In this document: in pieces, positions 45,593-54,992 of the stretch | Numbering within the stretch: the stretch's first letter is position 1 | Layout: each line of letters begins with the position of its first letter | DNA from: Alkalibacillus filiformis | Lineage (GTDB): Bacteria; Bacillota; Bacilli; Bacillales; Alkalibacillaceae | NCBI RefSeq assembly: GCF_030814115.1 | Contig: NZ_JAUSUP010000001.1 | Coordinates: 558,001 to 622,000, forward strand | Direction: 5' to 3' | DNA: 64,000 nucleotides | Position numbers and translations under genes: made by a program | Notes under the pieces: model-generated | The model's database searches: none | Told to the model about the DNA's origin: nothing | Seen by the model: only the letters and a program-made list of their open reading frames with translations

Positions 45593-46267
45593 TTAACCCC
45601 CTTTAAAACTAGAGTGATTTTGAATAATTGTAAGAATACTTTCTTTAACTTCTTCAATTGATTTTGAAGTCGTGTCTATTTCTATTGCATCATCAGCTTT
45701 CGTTAATGGAGCCATCTCTCTTTGAGAATCGATTTGGTCACGTCTTTCTATTTCTTCTTTCAATTGATTTAAGTCAGACTCAATACCGCGATCAATATTT
45801 TCTTTATGACGTCTAATCGCACGTTCTTCAACTGAGGCTACTAAAAATATTTTCACCTCTGCATTTGGAAGAACATACGTCCCAATGTCTCTGCCATCAA
45901 CAACAACATTAGCTTCCTCTGCCAACTTTCTTTGCATCGCTACCATGTGCTCTCTAACTAATTTATGTTTAGCAACGATCGATACATTGTTTGTAACATC
46001 GCTTTGACGAATATCGTCTGATACATCATCACCATTAATGAGAACATCTTGCCCATCTTCTTTATGTTTAAAAGAAATTTTAATTTGTGATGCTAATTGT
46101 GCTAAAGCTTCCTCATCTTCTAGATTAACTTTATTTCGTAAAGCTTTTAAAGTTAATGCTCTATACATTGCTCCAGTATCTATATAAAGATAATCTAGTT
46201 TCTTTGCTATTTGTTTTGCTACAGTACTCTTCCCCGCAGCAGCTGGTCCATCGATTGCTACTCTCAT
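45593..46267 (-). CDS. cmk: Cytidylate kinase
   Basis: The 224-residue kinase phosphorylates CMP and dCMP. The P-loop is GPAAAGKST (8-16), and [21 protein letters not shown] and the LID region [10 protein letters not shown] are present. Order ypfA-cmk-plsC-ypfD matches B. subtilis. Confidence 0.96.
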   Translation of the reverse strand: MRVAIDGPAAAGKSTVAKQIAKKLDYLYIDTGAMYRALTLKALRNKVNLEDEEALAQLASQIKISFKHKEDGQDVLINGDDVSDDIRQSDVTNNVSIVAKHKLVREHMVAMQRKLAEEANVVVDGRDIGTYVLPNAEVKIFLVASVEERAIRRHKENIDRGIESDLNQLKEEIERRDQIDSQREMAPLTKADDAIEIDTTSKSIEEVKESILTIIQNHSSFKGG

Positions 46268-46309
46268 AATTATTCCTCCAGTAATCGTCTTGCATAGCTG
46301 TTCTATTAA

Positions 46310-46969
46310 TTATACTTTAAGCTTTCTTCGTCTTTCTAATTGTCGATCAAAGCAATATTTAATAATGGTCTCTCGCTTATCGTCTTCTATTGAGTTAAAT
46401 TGAATCGAAAGTTTATAACCTTCCCCTTCATTAAGAGGAGAGTAACGAATGGTCCGTCCTTTGACATTTAAGTAAACATAATCATTCGCTTCAAATGGTA
46501 GGACTAGCATAATGTCAACTTCTTCATTCGGAATGAAGTTTTGTTTCATGCTTTTTACAGCTATTCCACCACCACTTAAATCTAAAGTATGCGTAATCAA
46601 TTCTTCTTTAGATTCATCCAGCGGATAGACTGCCACGTCCAAATTTGTTTCAATCCTTACATATTCACGCCTTTGAACTTTAATTAACTCTTCGTTTTTT
46701 GGAAATGGAATTTCAATAATACTTTTTCCTTTTTTCCGCTTTCTTTTAACTTCAGAGTAATACATATAAACAACATCATGATCACTAATGAATGAAACCC
46801 TTATTTTAGTATTTTCTAGAAAATAAAAGGTTCTTCCAGTACTTTGATTTGAAGGATAATCAGCGTATATTTTTTTACGATTTAAATCAACAACTTTTGT
46901 ATGTAACTTCTCTTCAACTTGGTCACCTTTGACTGTTTCTAGTGTTAGCTTCATCCCTACTGTTATCAT
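46310..46969 (-). CDS. ypfA: PilZ-domain c-di-GMP receptor YpfA (MotI-like)
   Basis: The 219-residue protein has an N-terminal YcgR-like domain (about 1-90) and a PilZ domain (about 95-210). The c-di-GMP motifs are QRREYVRIETN (RxxxR) and LDLSGGGIA (D/NxSxxG). In B. subtilis the homologue MotI acts as a clutch on the flagellar motor when c-di-GMP is high. AAGGGG lies 9 bases before the first ATG, so that start is kept. With cheR it suggests a motile organism. Confidence 0.88.
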   Translation of the reverse strand: MITVGMKLTLETVKGDQVEEKLHTKVVDLNRKKIYADYPSNQSTGRTFYFLENTKIRVSFISDHDVVYMYYSEVKRKRKKGKSIIEIPFPKNEELIKVQRREYVRIETNLDVAVYPLDESKEELITHTLDLSGGGIAVKSMKQNFIPNEEVDIMLVLPFEANDYVYLNVKGRTIRYSPLNEGEGYKLSIQFNSIEDDKRETIIKYCFDRQLERRRKLKV

Positions 46970-47018
46970 TTCACTAACCCCTTTTAGTATGAGCTAACTT
47001 TATTATGACAAAAAACTA

Positions 47019-47052
47019 TAAAAAGGAAAAGGCTAAGTTGCCTTTTCCTTCT
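47019..47052 (-). terminator. Terminator after ypeB
   Basis: An 11-bp perfect stem (47023-47033 with 47040-47050, 6-base loop) is followed by TTTATAG on the minus strand. It ends the sleB-ypeB operon. Confidence 0.8.
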
Positions 47053-47072
47053 TAATTTTTACTATTTAGTCT

Positions 47073-48413
47073 CTAGCTATAAACTTCCTCACTTTGCTTC
47101 AAGCGTTCTACTCGTTCCTCAAAACCATCGTCAGCATTGATAAATACGCGATAAGTTGTTGAATCAATGGTGCCGAGGATTTCATATGTTAACACTTCTT
47201 CACCTAAATCATTTTCTATAACAGCTAATCTTTGTTCCCTTACCTCTAAACTTTGATTAACATGTTCAGTTGCTTCTTCCTCAGATAAAGTCGCTTCAAA
47301 TTCACGATCTGTTCTAGTTTGTTCATTAAACACATAGTCCTTTGCTGTTAATCCAATGATGTCACCTTCGTCTAATGCCACTTTTACTTGAATACTATCA
47401 GGATAATACAATATATCATCTTGCTCATGAACAAACTCATATACACCTACTTTATCATATTGTATACTTTCAACCATTTTAACATCATCAAAATCAAGGT
47501 CTTCTAATAATTGTTGTGCTTCATTCATTCCATCATGCAAACTTACATTTGCTTCATCAAGATCTCGGCTTAAAAGGTAAGATAACACATGTCCACCTTG
47601 TCGAGTAATCTCAGCATAACCGTGTAAATCCTCTGTATCGAATGAAGCATTATACATCGGTATAACTGATCCCTCACCAGTTTCAGTTACGACTAGCTCA
47701 GCTTGTTGATCTAACTCAAAATAATCCCTTATAATTTCCCGTATATCTTCTTCAGTTTGTTCTTCACCATCAATTTCAATCTCCTTATCACCACGTTCAG
47801 CTGAAGAAAGCCCTACAGAATCGTCAAAAGTATCATAGCTTTCTGCATTTCTCTCAACCGTTTGCAAACCGTTTATAATTGAGTCTTCTCGCGGTTCATT
47901 AGTAGCTAACATGACTTCAACATCCATCCACCTAACCCCTTCTGACAAGACTTCATGCTGAATAGTTCTTAAATCACGTCTAATTTCATTTGATTGGTCT
48001 TGGAGTTGGCTTAATGTATTAAGTTCATCGTCAGACAATGGATCATCATCTAATCCTCTAATCGAGACACGGTAAGCAAACTCTCCAATGTTGTTTAAAA
48101 ACTGTTCAGTCTTATTAAATGGTACTAGTGTTAAAGGTAGTTGTGATACATCAGCCTTTGCTTCAGACGTGATCTTCCAAATATCGGTCATTTGAGGTGA
48201 TACATTATCTGGAGCATTCATAGCTAACACGGTATCGATCTTCTCATTCAAAGTATCTACACGGTACGAAAGGTCATGGAAAGCACGCTGGTAATTATTT
48301 TCCGCTTTAATTAGTACCGCATTTTTTTCTTGTTGTTCCTGGTAGCCCCAAACAAGGGCACCAATCATTCCAACTAATAGAACAACGTATATAATCCATC
48401 TAACTGCACCCAT
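47073..48413 (-). CDS. ypeB: Germination protein YpeB
   Basis: The 446-residue forespore protein is needed to localise and stabilise the cortex-lytic enzyme SleB. An N-terminal membrane helix (4-24) is followed by a helical domain (SYRVDTLNEKIDTVLAMN) and C-terminal PepSY-type repeats (about 215-440, including GGHVLSYLLSRDLDEANVS). It is 12 bases downstream of sleB, the normal sleB-ypeB operon. Confidence 0.93.
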   Translation of the reverse strand: MGAVRWIIYVVLLVGMIGALVWGYQEQQEKNAVLIKAENNYQRAFHDLSYRVDTLNEKIDTVLAMNAPDNVSPQMTDIWKITSEAKADVSQLPLTLVPFNKTEQFLNNIGEFAYRVSIRGLDDDPLSDDELNTLSQLQDQSNEIRRDLRTIQHEVLSEGVRWMDVEVMLATNEPREDSIINGLQTVERNAESYDTFDDSVGLSSAERGDKEIEIDGEEQTEEDIREIIRDYFELDQQAELVVTETGEGSVIPMYNASFDTEDLHGYAEITRQGGHVLSYLLSRDLDEANVSLHDGMNEAQQLLEDLDFDDVKMVESIQYDKVGVYEFVHEQDDILYYPDSIQVKVALDEGDIIGLTAKDYVFNEQTRTDREFEATLSEEEATEHVNQSLEVREQRLAVIENDLGEEVLTYEILGTIDSTTYRVFINADDGFEERVERLKQSEEVYS

Positions 48414-48425
48414 ATTTCTTACCTC

Positions 48426-49406
48426 CTAGTTCATAAATATGTGCTTGCCAATTCGTTTAATTTGTGGCCTTGACCAAATCCAGTCTGACGTTGCAGTATC
48501 TGGGTTGAAATAATACGTTGCACCACCTGATGGGTCCCAACCATTAATTGCATCCATCACCGCTTCACGCGCTTGTTCATTTGGTTCCATATAAATTTGA
48601 CCATCATCTACCGCTTCAAAAGCTAACGGCTCAAATATAATACCAGAAATCGTATCAGGAAATTCAGGATCTTCTATTCTATTTAAAATAACACCTGCGA
48701 TGGCAACTTGACCGTTATAAGGTTCACCACGCCCTTCAGCATAAACAGCCTGTGCCATTAGTTGAATATCATTTTGCGAAAATCCACCTGGCACATTAAC
48801 GGCTTCACCTTGTTCACCTTCTGGCGCTTCTTCTTGTTCTGGAACTTCAGGAACATCACCATCGAAAGTTCCTTCTTGACCTTCAGGCTGTTGTTCACCT
48901 GGATCTGCTTGTTCATCTTGCCCTGGTTGTGGTGCTTGTTCAGGCGCACCTTCTTCAGCAGGTGGTTGGCTTGGTGCTCCTTCACCTGATGGTGGTTGGG
49001 TACCGGAATCATCAGGTGCTTGCCTACCTTGTTCACCATAATGGGTGAAATCTCGTCCTTGGTTTAATTGTTCTCTAATCCATTGTTCATCGTACTCGGT
49101 TGCTCGAATAAGCATATCTTTTGTATGATCACCAACCAAACCATCAACTTCTCTTAAACCGAATTCTTCTTGAAAGTTACGAACGGCCCAATAAGTCTCC
49201 CATCCATAAACTCCATCAATTCGACCATTATAAAAGCCGATATACTGCAGCCTTGATTGTAGTTCAACAACATCATCTCCAGTAGCTCCTTTTTGGATCA
49301 CCTGTTCACTAAACCCTTCAGATGTCTCTTCAGGTAAAAATGCTACTATTCCAACACAAAGCGTTAAAATCATAATAATTTTGCTAATCTGATGTTTCCT
49401 TCTCAA
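48426..49406 (-). CDS. sleB: Spore cortex-lytic enzyme SleB
   Basis: The 326-residue enzyme is a lytic transglycosylase that degrades spore cortex during germination. A signal segment (about 8-30) and a peptidoglycan-binding domain (38-95: GATGDDVVELQSRLQYIGFYNGRIDGVYG) precede an unusually long Pro/Glu/Gln/Gly-rich linker (about 120-205). The Hydrolase_2 catalytic domain (213-326) has the catalytic glutamate in YAEGRGEPYNGQVAIAGVILNR. The start codon is TTG with GAGGAGG 8 bases upstream. Confidence 0.94.
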   Translation of the reverse strand: MRRKHQISKIIMILTLCVGIVAFLPEETSEGFSEQVIQKGATGDDVVELQSRLQYIGFYNGRIDGVYGWETYWAVRNFQEEFGLREVDGLVGDHTKDMLIRATEYDEQWIREQLNQGRDFTHYGEQGRQAPDDSGTQPPSGEGAPSQPPAEEGAPEQAPQPGQDEQADPGEQQPEGQEGTFDGDVPEVPEQEEAPEGEQGEAVNVPGGFSQNDIQLMAQAVYAEGRGEPYNGQVAIAGVILNRIEDPEFPDTISGIIFEPLAFEAVDDGQIYMEPNEQAREAVMDAINGWDPSGGATYYFNPDTATSDWIWSRPQIKRIGKHIFMN

Positions 49407-49481
49407 TGTTGATCCTCCTCAATTACTGTCTAATCTTGTTGCTTATTTTTTGTATCTTTTCCGTTAATATTCTTTGAAAAT

Positions 49482-49530
49482 AAAAAAAGGCTAACAGAAG
49501 AAACAATTACCAACTGTTAGCCTAAAAAAT
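49482..49530 (-). terminator. Terminator after ansA
   Basis: A 9-bp stem (49489-49497 with 49514-49522) is flanked by A-runs and, on the minus strand, a tail of seven T. The loop is 16 bases. Confidence 0.75.
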
Positions 49531-49544
49531 TCCTTTATCAATTT

Positions 49545-50504
49545 TTAGTTGAACTGAAAGTGACGCTGGTCTGTCGACAGTTGAACTGCTAACTTTACCC
49601 TCGCCTTTTTACAATCATAGTCATGACCTAATAACACACCATGGTTCGTTAAATCATATGCACTACCTTCATAATCATAGGTTGGATAAACCGCACCCTC
49701 TTCGGAAGCTGTCGTAATGACAACTATGACACCTTGATTAATCGCCCTTTTAATAGCTGGCATCATTTTTGGAGGAACTTGCCCTCTACCGACACCTTCT
49801 AAAATGACCCCTTTAGTTCCAGCTTGGACAAGGCTATCCATAACAGTTCCATCACCATCAGTGTAACACTTCACTATATCAACACGAGGTAAATAGCTTC
49901 CTAAAGGATAAACTTCTCTGCCTATCGGCTTCTGATATACTTGAACGATATCGTTATCAATAATACCTACATAGCCAAAGCCAAACGCATTAAACCCTTG
50001 AATGTTACTAGCATGTTCTTTTTTAACATGTTTAGCAGTAAATATGCGTTCATTAAATACAACAACAGTTCCAATATTTCTTAGATCAGTACTACAAGCA
50101 CAATAAATGGCATGCCTTAAATTTATATAAACATCACTACCTAAGTCACTAATGGACCGTTGCGATCCTGTTACAACAACAGGCCTTTCATCACTAATAG
50201 TTAAATCTAAAAAGTATGCTGTTTCTTCAATGGTATCTGTACCGTGTGTAACAACAACACCTGAAACTTCAGGGTCTTGGAAATGGTGCTCGATTATTTG
50301 TTTTAACTTAATCCAATCATTTGAATCTAAATGTATACTTGGCTTTTGAAAAGCAGAATCAATCGTAATATCGATTTCATCTGGTAATTCACATAAATCG
50401 GCGAGCTCTTCACCTGTCATCGCTCCAGATGATAACTTACCACTTGGGTGTTTTGGCTTGCTCGCTATTGTACCACCTGTTGTTATTAGTACGACTTTAC
50501 TCAT
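49545..50504 (-). CDS. ansA: L-asparaginase
   Basis: The 319-residue enzyme hydrolyses asparagine to aspartate and ammonia. Both active-site threonine motifs are present: TTGGTIASKP near the N-terminus and VVTHGTDTIEETA around residue 85-97. No signal peptide, so cytoplasmic. The ATG at 50504 after AGGTGA is preferred to the GTG three codons upstream. It follows ypdA by 5 bases. Confidence 0.92.
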   Translation of the reverse strand: MSKVVLITTGGTIASKPKHPSGKLSSGAMTGEELADLCELPDEIDITIDSAFQKPSIHLDSNDWIKLKQIIEHHFQDPEVSGVVVTHGTDTIEETAYFLDLTISDERPVVVTGSQRSISDLGSDVYINLRHAIYCACSTDLRNIGTVVVFNERIFTAKHVKKEHASNIQGFNAFGFGYVGIIDNDIVQVYQKPIGREVYPLGSYLPRVDIVKCYTDGDGTVMDSLVQAGTKGVILEGVGRGQVPPKMMPAIKRAINQGVIVVITTASEEGAVYPTYDYEGSAYDLTNHGVLLGHDYDCKKARVKLAVQLSTDQRHFQFN

Positions 50505-50509
50505 AATCT

Positions 50510-51493
50510 TCACCTAGTTTCTTTATTTACTATATCATTAGCAATTCTTTCTCCGTGGTGCCTTCCATTTTCAATAAAAATTTCGTTGTTGTTGTAACCT
50601 GCTGCAATTACGCCGGAAATATATATTTGGTCAACATTTGTTTCCATCGATTGATCATCAAACTGTGGACGACCAGTTTCGCTGTCAATTATTATTCCGA
50701 CTGAAGTCAAGAACTCTTGATTCGGATGGTACCCGATCATCGCAAAAACAAAATCAGCTTTAACTTCTTTCGTCTCGCCTTTAACAATGTATCGAACAGC
50801 GTCTGTAGTAATTTCATCCACTTCAGCATCAAATTCCATTTGAACTTTTCTATGTCTTACTAGCGACTCAAAGTTCGGTAAAATCCACGGTTTCACACTT
50901 GGTGAGTAGTCACTACCACGATAAAGAACCGTTACATGAGCACCAGCTTTTTCAAGCTCTAACGCTGCATCGACTGCTGAGTTTTTCCCACCTATGACAA
51001 CTACGTTTTGATTAAAGTAAGGATGGGCCTCTTTAAAATAATGATAAACATGAGGTAGCGACTGACCTTTGACATTTAAACTATTTGGATGATCGTAATA
51101 ACCTGTTGCAATCACTAAATAATTTGCATGATATGTCTTCTCTTCGTCATTTTTTGTTTTCGTTTGAAGAGTATATGAATCACCCTGCTTCTCTACCTTC
51201 ATTACTCGTTCATAAGTATTTATTCTTAATTCACTACGTTGTGCAACTGTTCGGTAGTAAGTTAATGCTTCGTTTCTTACTGGTTTTTGCCTTTCTGAAA
51301 TAAACGGTATTTGACCAATCTCTAGTTTTTCAGCCGAACTAAAGAAAGTTTGATGTGTCGGATAATAATATAAAGAATTAGCTACATTTTCTTTTTCAAT
51401 TAAAAGCGGATCAAAACCTTTTCGTTTTAACTCAATTCCAGTCGACAAACCACATGGGCCTGCGCCGATTATAATTACTTTCTCGCTTTGCAT
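50510..51493 (-). CDS. ypdA: Bacillithiol disulfide reductase (YpdA/Bdr)
   Basis: The 327-residue FAD/NADPH oxidoreductase has the FAD motif GAGPCGLSTG near residue 10 and an NADPH motif GGKNSAVDAALE near 165. No redox CxxC is present, which separates it from thioredoxin reductase. It reduces oxidised bacillithiol. AGGAG sets the start at 51493. The upstream frame to 51526 is rejected. With bshA at 18.8 kb it shows bacillithiol use. Confidence 0.9.
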   Translation of the reverse strand: MQSEKVIIIGAGPCGLSTGIELKRKGFDPLLIEKENVANSLYYYPTHQTFFSSAEKLEIGQIPFISERQKPVRNEALTYYRTVAQRSELRINTYERVMKVEKQGDSYTLQTKTKNDEEKTYHANYLVIATGYYDHPNSLNVKGQSLPHVYHYFKEAHPYFNQNVVVIGGKNSAVDAALELEKAGAHVTVLYRGSDYSPSVKPWILPNFESLVRHRKVQMEFDAEVDEITTDAVRYIVKGETKEVKADFVFAMIGYHPNQEFLTSVGIIIDSETGRPQFDDQSMETNVDQIYISGVIAAGYNNNEIFIENGRHHGERIANDIVNKETR

Positions 51494-51588
51494 GTTGTTG
51501 ACACTCCTATAAGATCTTAAATACATTCATAACTATCTTTTATTATGTTGAACTTTTTTTGTGAATAAATTTACAGCATTTAAAATAA

Positions 51589-51626
51589 ATAAATCTCCTA
51601 CCAAAAATAATGATAGGAGATTTTAC
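51589..51626 (-). terminator. Terminator after gudB
   Basis: A 10-bp perfect stem (51591-51600 with 51614-51623) is followed on the minus strand by an ATTTATTTT tail. Confidence 0.75.
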
Positions 51627-51648
51627 TATAATATTCAACTTTTAAATG

Positions 51649-52923
51649 TTAAATCCAACCTCTAAATCGAGCAGCTTCAGTCATCTTACGTACGCCAACC
51701 ATGTATGCAGCTAAACGCATATCAATTTGTCGGTTTTGAGATGTTGTGTAGACATTATTAAATGATTTAACTAACACCTCGCGTAATTTCTCCTGAACCT
51801 CTTCTTCTTTCCAGTAGAAGCCTTGATTGTTTTGTACCCATTCAAAGTATGATACTGTCACACCACCAGAGGATGCCAGTACGTCTGGTACAATTAAAAT
51901 ATCTCTTTCAGTAAGAATTTCTGTTGCTTCTAACGTTGTTGGACCATTTGCTGCTTCAACAACAATTTCAGCTTTAATTTCATGTGCATTATCTTTTGTA
52001 ATTTGATTTTCGATTGCGGCTGGAACTAAAATGTCTGTATCTAGCTCTAACATTTCTTCATTTGAGATGGTATCATCAAATAAATTAGTAACAGTACCAA
52101 AACTGTCACGACGGTCTAATAAATAATCGATATCTAAACCTTCAGGGTCATGTAGCGCCCCTTCAGCATCTGAAATAGCAATTACTTTAGCGCCCATATC
52201 GTGCATAAATTTAGCTAAGAAACTACCAGCATTACCGAATCCTTGCACAATTACACGTGCACCTTGAATGTCGATTCCACGTTTTTTACATGCTTCTTCA
52301 ATACAAATTGTAACACCTTTTGCAGTTGCAGATTCTCTACCGTGCGAACCACCTAACACAATGGGTTTACCTGTAATAAAGCCAGGGCTATTAAATTCAT
52401 CAATTCGGCTGTATTCATCCATCATCCACGCCATAATTTGCGAGTTAGTAAACACATCAGGTGCAGGGATATCTTTTGTCGGCCCTACCACTTGAGATAA
52501 AGCTCTAACATAACCCCTACTTAATGCTTCTAACTCTCTAAATGACATTTCTCGTGGATCACAGACTATTCCACCTTTACCACCACCATATGGTAAATCA
52601 ACAATCCCAGACTTAAGTGTCATCCAAATTGACAGTGCTCTTACTTCCTTCTCAGTAACATCTGGATGGAAACGCACACCACCTTTTGTCGGCCCTACAG
52701 CATCATTGTGTTGAGCACGATAACCAGTAAATACTTTAATATTACCGTCATCCATCCTTACTGGAATTCTAACAGTAATCATTCTTACAGGTTCTTTCAT
52801 TAATTCGTAAGCTTCTTCAGGATATCCCAATCGATTTAATGCATCTTTAACTACAGATTGTGTAGATATTAGAATGTCATTTGGTTGTTCGTTTTGAGAA
52901 TCTGCTGACTTTTCGGCTACCAT
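51649..52923 (-). CDS. gudB: NAD-dependent glutamate dehydrogenase
   Basis: The 424-residue enzyme interconverts glutamate and 2-oxoglutarate plus ammonium. The substrate lysines lie in GPTKGGVRFHPDV and LPYGGGKGGIV; the NAD Rossmann motif is GFGNAGSFLAKF. The length matches an active GudB/RocG, with no sign of the inactivating duplication known in laboratory B. subtilis. GGAGGTAA precedes ATG 52923. Confidence 0.94.
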   Translation of the reverse strand: MVAEKSADSQNEQPNDILISTQSVVKDALNRLGYPEEAYELMKEPVRMITVRIPVRMDDGNIKVFTGYRAQHNDAVGPTKGGVRFHPDVTEKEVRALSIWMTLKSGIVDLPYGGGKGGIVCDPREMSFRELEALSRGYVRALSQVVGPTKDIPAPDVFTNSQIMAWMMDEYSRIDEFNSPGFITGKPIVLGGSHGRESATAKGVTICIEEACKKRGIDIQGARVIVQGFGNAGSFLAKFMHDMGAKVIAISDAEGALHDPEGLDIDYLLDRRDSFGTVTNLFDDTISNEEMLELDTDILVPAAIENQITKDNAHEIKAEIVVEAANGPTTLEATEILTERDILIVPDVLASSGGVTVSYFEWVQNNQGFYWKEEEVQEKLREVLVKSFNNVYTTSQNRQIDMRLAAYMVGVRKMTEAARFRGWI

Positions 52924-52976
52924 TCGTTTACCTCCTATATCTATGCAAACAATGTTAAGTATGTCTCTCAATGATT

Positions 52977-53004
52977 AGTATACATCTTAAACAAGAATAT
53001 GCAA
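52977..53004 (-). promoter_or_regulatory. Probable sigma-A promoter of gudB
   Basis: On the minus strand TTGCAT (53004-52999), a 16-base spacer and TATACT (52982-52977) lie 53 bases before the gudB ATG. Confidence 0.5.
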
Positions 53005-53043
53005 TATAATTGAAAGGCAAAATCATTAAAAACTTCGTAAAAA

Positions 53044-53979
53044 TTAGTTATATTTCTCTAGGGATAAATCGATAAACAGTTGAATCATTTCTGTATAACT
53101 TAAACCAACTGCATTGGCAGCATCAGGGTATAAGCTAGTCGGTGTCATGCCAGGCAACGTGTTCACTTCTAAAATAATGGGTCCTAACTTTTCATTTAAA
53201 ATGAAATCGACACGTGAGTACGTTTCACAACCTAGCGATTGATGAGCGATTTTAGAGTAATTTAATATCTGCTCGGCCAGGTCATCGTTTATTTTAGCTG
53301 GTACTATATGCTCACTGCCACCTTCAGCATACTTTGATTCATAATCATAGTATTTACTTTTCGGAACAATTTCTATTACAGGTAGCGCTTGTTCATCGCC
53401 ACTATTTCCTAAAACAGCAACTGTTAGTTCTCTTCCCTGCACATATGTTTCCACGATTATGTCAGAATCATGCGTAAAAGCTACTTGAATTGCTTCACTT
53501 AATTGATCCCATGTTTCAATTACTGTTAAACCTAAAGTTGAACCCTCTTGGTTAGGTTTAACAACAAATGGTATTTCAAAACTGCTTTTAATTTCTTCGA
53601 TAACTTGAGTTCTTGTTTCTTTATAGTGATAAGTTTCACTCTTGGCAACTGGAATACCATGCATAGCAAACACTTGTTTTGCTTTTGATTTATCCATTGC
53701 AAGTGAAGAAGCTAAAACACCAGAACCTACATAAGGAATGCCTAGTAAATCTAAAAGTCCCTGTACTGTCCCGTCTTCACCTTGCTTACCATGTAAGCCA
53801 ATAAATACTAAATCCACATCTTTAATTTGATCAATTAATGAGTTTAGCTGACTTGGATCAAAGTCTATTGCTAATACATCATGATCTAACTCCTCTAGTG
53901 CATTTACTATTCCTTTTCCTGTCGATAATGAAACTTCTCGTTCTTTAGATGTCCCACCATATAATACTGCAATCTTCAT
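53044..53979 (-). CDS. ddl: D-alanine-D-alanine ligase
   Basis: The 311-residue ATP-grasp enzyme makes the D-Ala-D-Ala dipeptide of peptidoglycan. Visible segments: GGTSKEREVSLSTG, GLHGKQGEDGTVQGLLDLLGIPYVGSG, and the omega-loop YYDYESKYAEGGSEHIVPAKI, whose tyrosine form fits D-Ala specificity rather than D-lactate. LEVNTLPGMTPTSLYPDAA is the metal site. It starts 16 bases after mecB; in B. subtilis ddl is elsewhere, so this pairing is a local feature. Confidence 0.94.
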   Translation of the reverse strand: MKIAVLYGGTSKEREVSLSTGKGIVNALEELDHDVLAIDFDPSQLNSLIDQIKDVDLVFIGLHGKQGEDGTVQGLLDLLGIPYVGSGVLASSLAMDKSKAKQVFAMHGIPVAKSETYHYKETRTQVIEEIKSSFEIPFVVKPNQEGSTLGLTVIETWDQLSEAIQVAFTHDSDIIVETYVQGRELTVAVLGNSGDEQALPVIEIVPKSKYYDYESKYAEGGSEHIVPAKINDDLAEQILNYSKIAHQSLGCETYSRVDFILNEKLGPIILEVNTLPGMTPTSLYPDAANAVGLSYTEMIQLFIDLSLEKYN

Positions 53980-53995
53980 GTATTCACCTCAAAAA

Positions 53996-54565
53996 TCATC
54001 TGAAATATTTATTCATTACTTCTATTGCATTATTTTTTACAATTTCAACACCATATTCTTCTAACACATAAGACGTCACTGTACTTGGTGCCCCAAACTC
54101 TGACATGATGGATATTAAATCTTCACGTTTTTTAGAAATTAACGCTTGATCATACACTTTCATGTAATACCTTTGATCATACTGATATACAGATGCATCA
54201 ACTTTTTGATTTTTTAACGTTTTAGCTACTTGTATGATAGGTTCAATTGAATCAAAGGAAAACATAATTTCATTACTCTCATCCATCGTCACTTTTAACT
54301 CGATATACTCATCATCCGCTTCCCCTTCATTTTGTGTTACAACGATGATCATCCCTTGAGCTTGAAGCATATGAACTCGAACGACTAACATCCCATCTAA
54401 ATCCATTTCAAGCTCCTCTGATGCTTCATATAACATATCTTGAAAAAGCTGATTTGCTTTCGGTAGATTGTTCCACAAATCCTCTTTGGAGTAACCACGG
54501 TCATTTAAGTCATCATAAGTTAGAAAAATTTTAAACTGGTTAACGCTAATTCGCTCTAACCTCAC
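53996..54565 (-). CDS. mecB: Adaptor protein MecB/YpbH (MecA paralogue)
   Basis: The 189-residue protein starts MRLERISVNQFKIFLTYDDLNDRGYS, the MecA N-terminal substrate-binding domain. An acidic middle leads to the ClpC-binding C-terminal domain (FDSIEPIIQVAKTL to VIKNNAIEVMNKYF-like end). MecA-type adaptors pass substrates to ClpCP. The locus near gudB fits B. subtilis ypbH rather than mecA. The start is GTG with GGAGGTGG upstream. Confidence 0.85.
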   Translation of the reverse strand: MRLERISVNQFKIFLTYDDLNDRGYSKEDLWNNLPKANQLFQDMLYEASEELEMDLDGMLVVRVHMLQAQGMIIVVTQNEGEADDEYIELKVTMDESNEIMFSFDSIEPIIQVAKTLKNQKVDASVYQYDQRYYMKVYDQALISKKREDLISIMSEFGAPSTVTSYVLEEYGVEIVKNNAIEVMNKYFR

Positions 54566-54723
54566 GCAACCACCTCCAACTAATATCTTCTTATAGTATA
54601 TGTCTTTACCACTGAAAAAATTGCCTGTATAGGTATGTATAAATATTAATACCTACACACTATTCTAAATCATATCGAATTAATAAAAAACTGTTTAAGT
54701 TCATTCAATCTAAAAAATAATGA

Positions 54724-54987
54724 TTATTGCATTACAAACTGATAATATAATGGAATGCTAATAATTAATAATATAAAAAGAATTAACACAAAATGAATAC
54801 TTAACTTGTGTAAAAACAAATTAGGAGGGCGCTCATTTTGTTCATTTTTATGTGAATCACTTTGTTCCTCCTGTCCACCTTTTCGTTTCTGCTTATGATG
54901 TACCTTGCTGCGAGGAGGTAAATTTAAAACGTCATATTCTTTATGTTCTTCACTACTATTTTTAATCCGTTCTTGTTTAACACTCAA
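54724..54987 (-). CDS. ypbE: YpbE-like protein lacking the LysM domain
   Basis: The 87-residue protein has a polar N-terminus with LPPRSKVHHKQKRKGG, a segment I recognise from YpbE proteins, then one membrane helix (about 65-86) and ends YYQFVMQ. B. subtilis YpbE is ~240 residues, with a C-terminal LysM domain; no LysM coding sequence follows here. The TTG at 54987, 7 bases after AGGTGA, is preferred to the overlapping GTG at 54996. Gene order ypbD-ypbE supports the call. Confidence 0.6.
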   Translation of the reverse strand: MSVKQERIKNSSEEHKEYDVLNLPPRSKVHHKQKRKGGQEEQSDSHKNEQNERPPNLFLHKLSIHFVLILFILLIISIPLYYQFVMQ

Positions 54988-54992
54988 TGTTG

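Noticed and set aside
54600-54690. Inverted repeat TAGGTAT...ATACCTA upstream of mecB as a terminator
   Set aside because: The arms are only 7 AT-rich pairs with a 12-base loop and no T-run, so a terminator is not supported.
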